Both the position numbers and the translations under genes were made by a program. A stretch of 35,899 nt of DNA from Acidobacteriota bacterium (lineage in GTDB: Bacteria; Acidobacteriota; Vicinamibacteria; Vicinamibacterales; CAVVIG01). The DNA lies in the NCBI GenBank assembly GCA_023265155.1, contig JAHFUL010000015.1:1-35899 (forward strand). Direction: 5' to 3'. This document shows, piece by piece, positions 32,553-35,899 of this stretch; within the stretch, counting starts at the first letter, position 1, and each line of letters begins with the position of its first letter. The notes beneath the pieces are model-generated. The model ran no database searches and had not been told where the DNA came from. It saw only the letters and a list, made by a program, of their open reading frames with translations.

Positions 32553-33565
32553 CACACGGCGTGGCGATCATCGGCTGCGGGCTTGTCGCGCGGAAGCGGG
32601 CGAAGGCGCTGGCCGGGGCGCGGTTGACCGCCTGCGCCGACCTGAAGCGGGAACGTGCGGAGGCGCTGGCCCGTACTGCTCCAGGCGTGGCCGTCAGCGA
32701 CAACTGGCAGGCTGCGATCCGCCGCGCGGACGTCGACATCGTTGTCGTCGCGACGACCAATGACATGCTCGCGCAGATTACGCGCGCCGCGATCGAGGCC
32801 GGCAAGCACGTCCTCGTCGAGAAGCCGGCCGGCCGATCCGTGGCCGAGATCGATGCGGTACTCGATATGGCCCGGCGCCGTCACCGTCTCGTGCGCGTCG
32901 GGTTCAACCACCGCTACCACCCGGCGCTACGGAAGGCTCGCGAGCTTGTCGACGCCGGCGCGCTCGGCGACCTGATGTTCGTCCGCGGACGCTACGGGCA
33001 CGGCGGCCGGATGGGCTACGAGAAGGAATGGCGCGCCAACCCCGCGATCTCCGGCGGAGGCGAGCTCATCGACCAGGGTGTGCACCTCATCGACCTCTCA
33101 CGCTGGTTCCTCGGCGACTTCTCGACGGTGACCGGGTTCGCCCACACGTATTTTTGGCAGATGCCGGTGGACGACAACGCCTTCTTACTGCTGCGAACCC
33201 CGCGCGACCAGACCGCCTTTCTCCATGTCAGCTGCACCGAGTGGACAAACCTGTTCTCGCTCGAGATCTATGGACCTGGTGGGAAGCTGCAGATTGAAGG
33301 GCTTGGCAGCAGCTATGGCCGCGAGAAGTTGGCGTACTCTCGGATGCTGCCTGACATGAGGCCGCCGGAGACGACGATGTGGGAGTACCCGCATGACGAT
33401 CCATCGTGGGCGCTGGAGTTCGCGGAGTTCCTCGAGGACATCGATCTCGACCGAACGCCGTCGGCGGGCCTGGCCGACGCACGCGCGGCGCTCGCCGTCG
33501 TTGAGGACGTCTATCGCCAGTCCGGTTACGAGTTTCCGTTGGGCGTCCCCGTGGGTCGTCCATGA
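32549..33565 (+). CDS. Gfo/Idh/MocA family oxidoreductase
   Basis: A 338-aa NAD(P)-dependent sugar oxidoreductase. AIIGCGLVARKRAKAL near residues 6-21 is the Rossmann loop, and HVLVEKPAGRS near 88-98 contains the catalytic EKP motif. GGELIDQGVHLIDLSRWFLG near 168-187 has the conserved active-site His/Asp region. The ATG at 32549 is chosen for ATGA overlap with the SDR and GGGGG upstream; a GTG at 32537 is in frame. The stop overlaps the ATG of a GHMP-kinase stub at 33562. A broken second copy of its last quarter lies at 17281-17468, directly before the intact kinase. So oxidoreductase and kinase were once neighbours. Confidence 0.9.
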   Translation: MTHGVAIIGCGLVARKRAKALAGARLTACADLKRERAEALARTAPGVAVSDNWQAAIRRADVDIVVVATTNDMLAQITRAAIEAGKHVLVEKPAGRSVAEIDAVLDMARRRHRLVRVGFNHRYHPALRKARELVDAGALGDLMFVRGRYGHGGRMGYEKEWRANPAISGGGELIDQGVHLIDLSRWFLGDFSTVTGFAHTYFWQMPVDDNAFLLLRTPRDQTAFLHVSCTEWTNLFSLEIYGPGGKLQIEGLGSSYGREKLAYSRMLPDMRPPETTMWEYPHDDPSWALEFAEFLEDIDLDRTPSAGLADARAALAVVEDVYRQSGYEFPLGVPVGRP

Positions 33566-33606
33566 TCATCACGCGCAGTCCGTTGCGAATCACGCTCGGC
33601 GGCGGG
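33221..33606 (+). repeat. Duplicated oxidoreductase-kinase junction, copy B
   Basis: Partner of 17282-17509. It includes the last 345 bases of the intact oxidoreductase and the first 45 bases of a GHMP kinase gene, the latter identical to 17465-17509. Both copies lie in direct orientation about 16.1 kb apart, so homologous recombination between them could delete or duplicate the intervening segment. Confidence 0.85.
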
Positions 33607-33687
33607 TGCGGATCGCGGCCCACGTGCGGGAGGAGGCAATCTGGATCCTTCTCGCCGCATCGTTTGGGTGGGACATCACGCGCGTGA
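33562..33687 (+). pseudogene. GHMP kinase 5' stub
   Basis: The first 15 codons (33562-33606), IITRSPLRITLGGG after the Met, are base-for-base the start of the kinase at 17465. After GGCGGCGGG the match ends and the frame runs 26 unrelated codons to a TGA at 33685-33687. It keeps the ATGA overlap with the oxidoreductase. It is the truncated partner of the duplicated junction and cannot encode a kinase. Confidence 0.85.
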
Positions 33688-33739
33688 CGGCGGCCGCCAG
33701 CATTCAATCGAAGCCGCCACGCGTTGAGCCAGCTTCGAA

Positions 33740-33769
33740 TTGCGATCAACTGATCGCGGGTAGTACACT
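33740..33769 (+). promoter_or_regulatory. Candidate promoter and operator of the Wzz-like gene
   Basis: TTGCGA at 33740-33745 and TACACT at 33764-33769 are spaced by 18 bases, a fair sigma-70-type match. A perfect dyad GCGATCA-AC-TGATCGC (33742-33757) overlaps the -35 box and the spacer, where a repressor could bind. GGAG at 33800-33803 lies five bases before the ATG at 33809. This is the first sizeable gap after the kinase stub and would give the Wzz-like gene its own control. Confidence 0.4.
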
Positions 33770-33808
33770 CCGTGGTTCGGCGACAACGTACACGAGGGCG
33801 GAGAACTA

Positions 33809-35092
33809 ATGGCTGACTCTAGCGCCGCACTTCGTTCTTCAGACGCGCGATTCGAGGAGCCCGACCAGGAGGACGACGAAATCGATCTGCGCGAGTACGT
33901 CCGGACCCTTTGGGCCTATCGCGCAGTGATCTGCATCGGAGCCGTCGTTCTCGCGGTTTCGGTAGTGACCGTGTCTCTGCTGAGAAGGCCGACTTACCAT
34001 GCCGAGAGCACTATCATCCTGAGCCAGTCGAAGCTCGGGGAGCGACCGGGGACAGCCGCGACGGCGTCTTTCAGGCCTGTGCTGGAGAGCCAGACTACCG
34101 CGACAAGCGTCATCCAGGAGTTCGGGCTGGACAAGGCGCCGTACAGGATCTTCGCCACGGACTTCTTCACCGGTTGGGTGACTATCGAAGAGGTTCGTAA
34201 CACTCCGGTCTTTCGTCTCAGTGCCCTGCTCTACGACCCCAAGCTCGCAGCCGACGTCGTCAACAGCGTGGCCCGCCACGCCGTTGAAACGTCCCGTCGA
34301 ATCAGCCAGCAAGAGGCGGCGCGGTCGCGCGACGACCTCAGGCTGCAGCGCGACGAGGCGAAGACGCGTATGGACGAGACCGTGGAGAAACTCCGCAAGT
34401 TTCGAGAGGAATCGCAGTTGGAGCTGCTCCGGAAAGACGTAGATGCGATGCTGGCCGAGCGGGGAGGGCTCCTCAGTCTGCTGATCCAGATTGAAACCCA
34501 GAAGGCCAGGCTCGACAAGGCTGAACAAGAGCTCTCGAGCCGGCAGCGAGTCGAAACGGTCAAACGTTCGATCGACTCTGACGCGGCGATGATGGAGTCG
34601 GCTAGAGGAACGGCCGGCCAAGTCAGCGACCTGCTGAGGCTTGAAACGCGCAACGAGTTCGTCAATCCGGTCTATCAGAGTCTTGATTCGGAGGTCGCCA
34701 CGGCGCGGACCACGCTGGCGTCGTTGGAGCGCAAGAAGACCCAGGTGGTCGAGGTGCGGAAGCTCGATGCCGCGCAGTCGACCCAGCTCACCCGCCTCTA
34801 TCGGCTGGAAGCCGATTTGGCGGCTCTCGAGACGGAACGGGATCTCGCGGTTGCTGTCTACCGGCAGGTGGACACGGCGTACGAGGTGGCGCGGGTGCAG
34901 GTGGCTTCAGGGAGCGCCCAACTGGAGATTCTCGAAACGGCGATCCCCCCCGACCGGCCGAAGTCCAGGAATCTGGCGAGGAACACACTGATCGCGCTCA
35001 TCCTGGGCCTGACGCTCGTTTCGGCGGGGGTCTTGATCTATAACGCGGCTTCGACCGTCCCGAGGAACGCTCCACGACCTGGAAGGGCTTGA
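33809..35092 (+). CDS. Wzz/GumC-type chain-length determinant protein
   Basis: A 427-aa polysaccharide co-polymerase. An acidic N-terminus with EIDLREYVRTLWAYR near residues 25-39 leads into transmembrane helix 1 (about 40-58), the standard Wzz_N start. The periplasmic region, about 60-395, is a long coiled coil rich in Glu, Arg and Leu with RLQRDEAKTRMDETVEKLR near 181-199. PPDRPKSRNLARN near 383-395 is the Pro-rich motif before helix 2 (about 397-414). No Walker motifs and no C-terminal BY-kinase domain. It sets glycan chain length with a Wzy protein. It starts at ATG 33809 with GGAG and probably its own promoter. The C-terminal tail is short. Confidence 0.88.
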   Translation: MADSSAALRSSDARFEEPDQEDDEIDLREYVRTLWAYRAVICIGAVVLAVSVVTVSLLRRPTYHAESTIILSQSKLGERPGTAATASFRPVLESQTTATSVIQEFGLDKAPYRIFATDFFTGWVTIEEVRNTPVFRLSALLYDPKLAADVVNSVARHAVETSRRISQQEAARSRDDLRLQRDEAKTRMDETVEKLRKFREESQLELLRKDVDAMLAERGGLLSLLIQIETQKARLDKAEQELSSRQRVETVKRSIDSDAAMMESARGTAGQVSDLLRLETRNEFVNPVYQSLDSEVATARTTLASLERKKTQVVEVRKLDAAQSTQLTRLYRLEADLAALETERDLAVAVYRQVDTAYEVARVQVASGSAQLEILETAIPPDRPKSRNLARNTLIALILGLTLVSAGVLIYNAASTVPRNAPRPGRA

Positions 35093-35247
35093 CGTTTTTC
35101 CGCGCCCTCGACCTCTCGCTCTCGCCGGCGCTGGCTCTGCTGCTGTTCGTCGTCCTCCAGGTCGGCGTCACCTCAGCCTCCACCCCCGGCAACCTGGGCG
35201 TCTTCCACTATCGTGTCGTGACTCGTGCCGACGGCATTCGGGGCTAG
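35093..35247 (+). pseudogene. Fragment of LPG-synthase-TM-like gene
   Basis: Just after the Wzz-like stop, the frame from about 35095 to the TAG at 35245-35247 reads ALDLSLSPALALLLFVVLQ, then ASTPGNLGVFHY. The intact protein at 22498 has AFDLPLPPTTALLVFVVLQ and ASTPGNLGVFHY at the same spacing. There is no start codon and only about 45 of 348 residues remain. It is the leftover of a second copy or of a recombination exchange. Confidence 0.8.
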
Positions 35248-35325
35248 AGTAAAGACGCCAAATGTTTCTTATCGTCCTGCCCCTTGCACGCTGATGATTG
35301 GCAAAGCGTTTTCGAGTCGAGTAGC

Positions 35326-35442
35326 ATGCCATGTCCAGATGACTTCGAATTGGAGGATGTGGATCGCATCGCCAAAAGCAAACGCGCTACCGGCACAGTT
35401 CCTGCAAAATCGTCATCGACGTGGTTGATAACACGCGAATGA
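35326..35442 (+). CDS. Possible 38-aa peptide coupled to the B2-like gene
   Basis: ATG 35326 to TGA 35440-35442. The TGA overlaps the ATG of the next gene at 35439 as ATGA. The peptide is rich in charged residues, begins MPCPDDFELEDVDRIAKSK and ends STWLITRE. An in-frame TTG at 35284 could extend it. Precursor peptides often lie next to B2-like genes, but this one lacks a clear Thr-x-Gly leader/core junction and an Asp/Glu at ring position 7-9. So a lasso precursor is not supported. It may instead be a leader ORF or a decayed end of another gene. Confidence 0.3.
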   Translation: MPCPDDFELEDVDRIAKSKRATGTVPAKSSSTWLITRE

Positions 35443-35897
35443 GTGAGCGTGCGTTCGTCCGATTCTCTCTGGCACGTCATCGCTTGCGTGTTGTGGAAGC
35501 GATGGTGGCGCTCACGACTGCCGGCCTGCTGATGCGAATGCTGCCGTTCCGCACCATCATGAAGTTGGTGGGGATCGGCCGGGCCCGTGCCAGCAAGGAT
35601 GTGGCTCTTCATCGAACCAGCGACCCTGTTGCTGCTGCAGTCGGCGTCGCGGTGAACCGGGCGTTCGCACGTCTGCCATGGCACTCTACGTGTCTGGTCC
35701 GGGCTCTGGCGGGTCGGCTCATGCTCATGCGCCGTGGTGTCCCTTCCATTGTGGTCTTCGGCGTGACGAAGAGGATGGATCACATCCATGCCCATGCGTG
35801 GCTTGTTGCCGGCAACGGAACCGTTTGCGGGGGACGAGAGGGGGCCGGCTTCCAACCCATCGCCGCTTTTCAGGAACTGAATTCGCAAGACTCATGA
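35439..35897 (+). CDS. Lasso-peptide B2-like transglutaminase-fold protein
   Basis: A 152-aa protein of the Transglut_core3/McjB C-terminal type (PF13471), the leader peptidase of lasso-peptide systems. LPWHSTCLVRALAGRLMLMRRG holds the catalytic Cys85, and HIHAHAWLVAGNGTV contains His119, placed as in the Cys-His-Asp triad; the Asp is not obvious. The N-terminal 60 residues are helical and hydrophobic. The ATG at 35439 is favoured by ATGA overlap with a small upstream frame; a GTG at 35421 is in frame. It ends two bases before the window edge, so partner genes such as an asparagine-synthase-like or PqqD-like protein would lie to the right. An NTP_transf_5 gene at the left edge belongs to the same kind of locus. 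Confidence 0.8.
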   Translation: MSERAFVRFSLARHRLRVVEAMVALTTAGLLMRMLPFRTIMKLVGIGRARASKDVALHRTSDPVAAAVGVAVNRAFARLPWHSTCLVRALAGRLMLMRRGVPSIVVFGVTKRMDHIHAHAWLVAGNGTVCGGREGAGFQPIAAFQELNSQDS

Positions 35898-35899
35898 GC

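Noticed and set aside
35326-35442. Lasso-peptide precursor
   Set aside because: No Thr at the penultimate leader position before a Gly, and no Asp/Glu at core position 7-9 in any plausible register.
1-35899. tRNA, rRNA, CRISPR arrays, intact transposases
   Set aside because: Reading both strands showed no tRNA-like cloverleaf, rRNA signature, regularly spaced repeats or DDE/IstB-type protein.

Overview
The window is a large, high-GC cell-surface polysaccharide (O-antigen, capsule or exopolysaccharide) locus. Almost every gene is on the + strand, packed end to end with ATGA, TTGA or TGATG start/stop overlaps and frequent GTG/TTG starts. GC richness, the glycan gene families and the RiPP-type genes at both edges would suit a soil or sediment bacterium such as an Acidobacteriota member. 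That placement is an inference: there is no rRNA or tRNA in the window.

Layout. (1) 1-1106: nucleotidyltransferase-fold protein (NTP_transf_5 type), cut by the left edge, then a 446-base gene-free stretch with several dyads. (2) 1553-13180: FkbM methyltransferase, zinc-ribbon methyltransferase, Wzx flippase, GT2, TPR protein, Wzy-like polymerase, two GT4 enzymes, a DUF362 protein and a third GT4. (3) 13185-16235: RmlD-like reductase, FnlA-like dehydratase/epimerase and FnlC-like 2-epimerase, a route to a UDP-L-2-acetamido-2,6-dideoxyhexose (L-FucNAc or L-QuiNAc type). A methyltransferase follows. (4) 16936-20632: two broken genes, then a heptose-type set: GHMP kinase (HddA-like), nucleotidyltransferase (HddC-like), SIS isomerase (GmhA-like), a stump of the GmhB phosphatase and a transaldolase. 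(5) 20615-21925: the only minus-strand gene, a second O-antigen ligase/polymerase-type protein. (6) 22199-24829: small membrane protein, LPG-synthase-TM-like protein, ExoA-like GT2 and a remnant ABC ATPase. (7) 24916-28668: two initiating polyprenyl-phosphate sugar transferases, a broken DegT aminotransferase and a sugar-1-phosphate nucleotidyltransferase. (8) 28649-33565: Nudix hydrolase, epimerase, a UDP-glucose-dehydrogenase-like protein lacking the catalytic Cys, an unrecognised 53-codon-class ORF, SDR and Gfo/Idh oxidoreductase. (9) 33562-35897: kinase stub, possible promoter/operator, Wzz/GumC-like chain-length protein, an LPG-synthase-TM fragment and a lasso-B2-like transglutaminase-fold protein.

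How it works together (inference): sugar nucleotides are made by modules 3, 4 and 8. The WcaJ-like and second sugar transferase load the first sugar on undecaprenyl phosphate, the GT2/GT4 enzymes extend it, methyltransferases decorate it, Wzx flips it, and a Wzy-type protein with the Wzz-like protein polymerises it.

The most striking signal is a duplicated oxidoreductase/GHMP-kinase junction near 17282-17509 and 33221-33606. The left copy keeps an intact kinase and a wrecked oxidoreductase; the right copy keeps an intact oxidoreductase and a 45-base kinase stub. The roughly 16 kb between them looks like a module inserted or duplicated at that junction. Taken together, the genes on both sides suggest one ancestral operon for a modified NDP-heptose. 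At least seven gene remnants mark the locus as a recombination mosaic.
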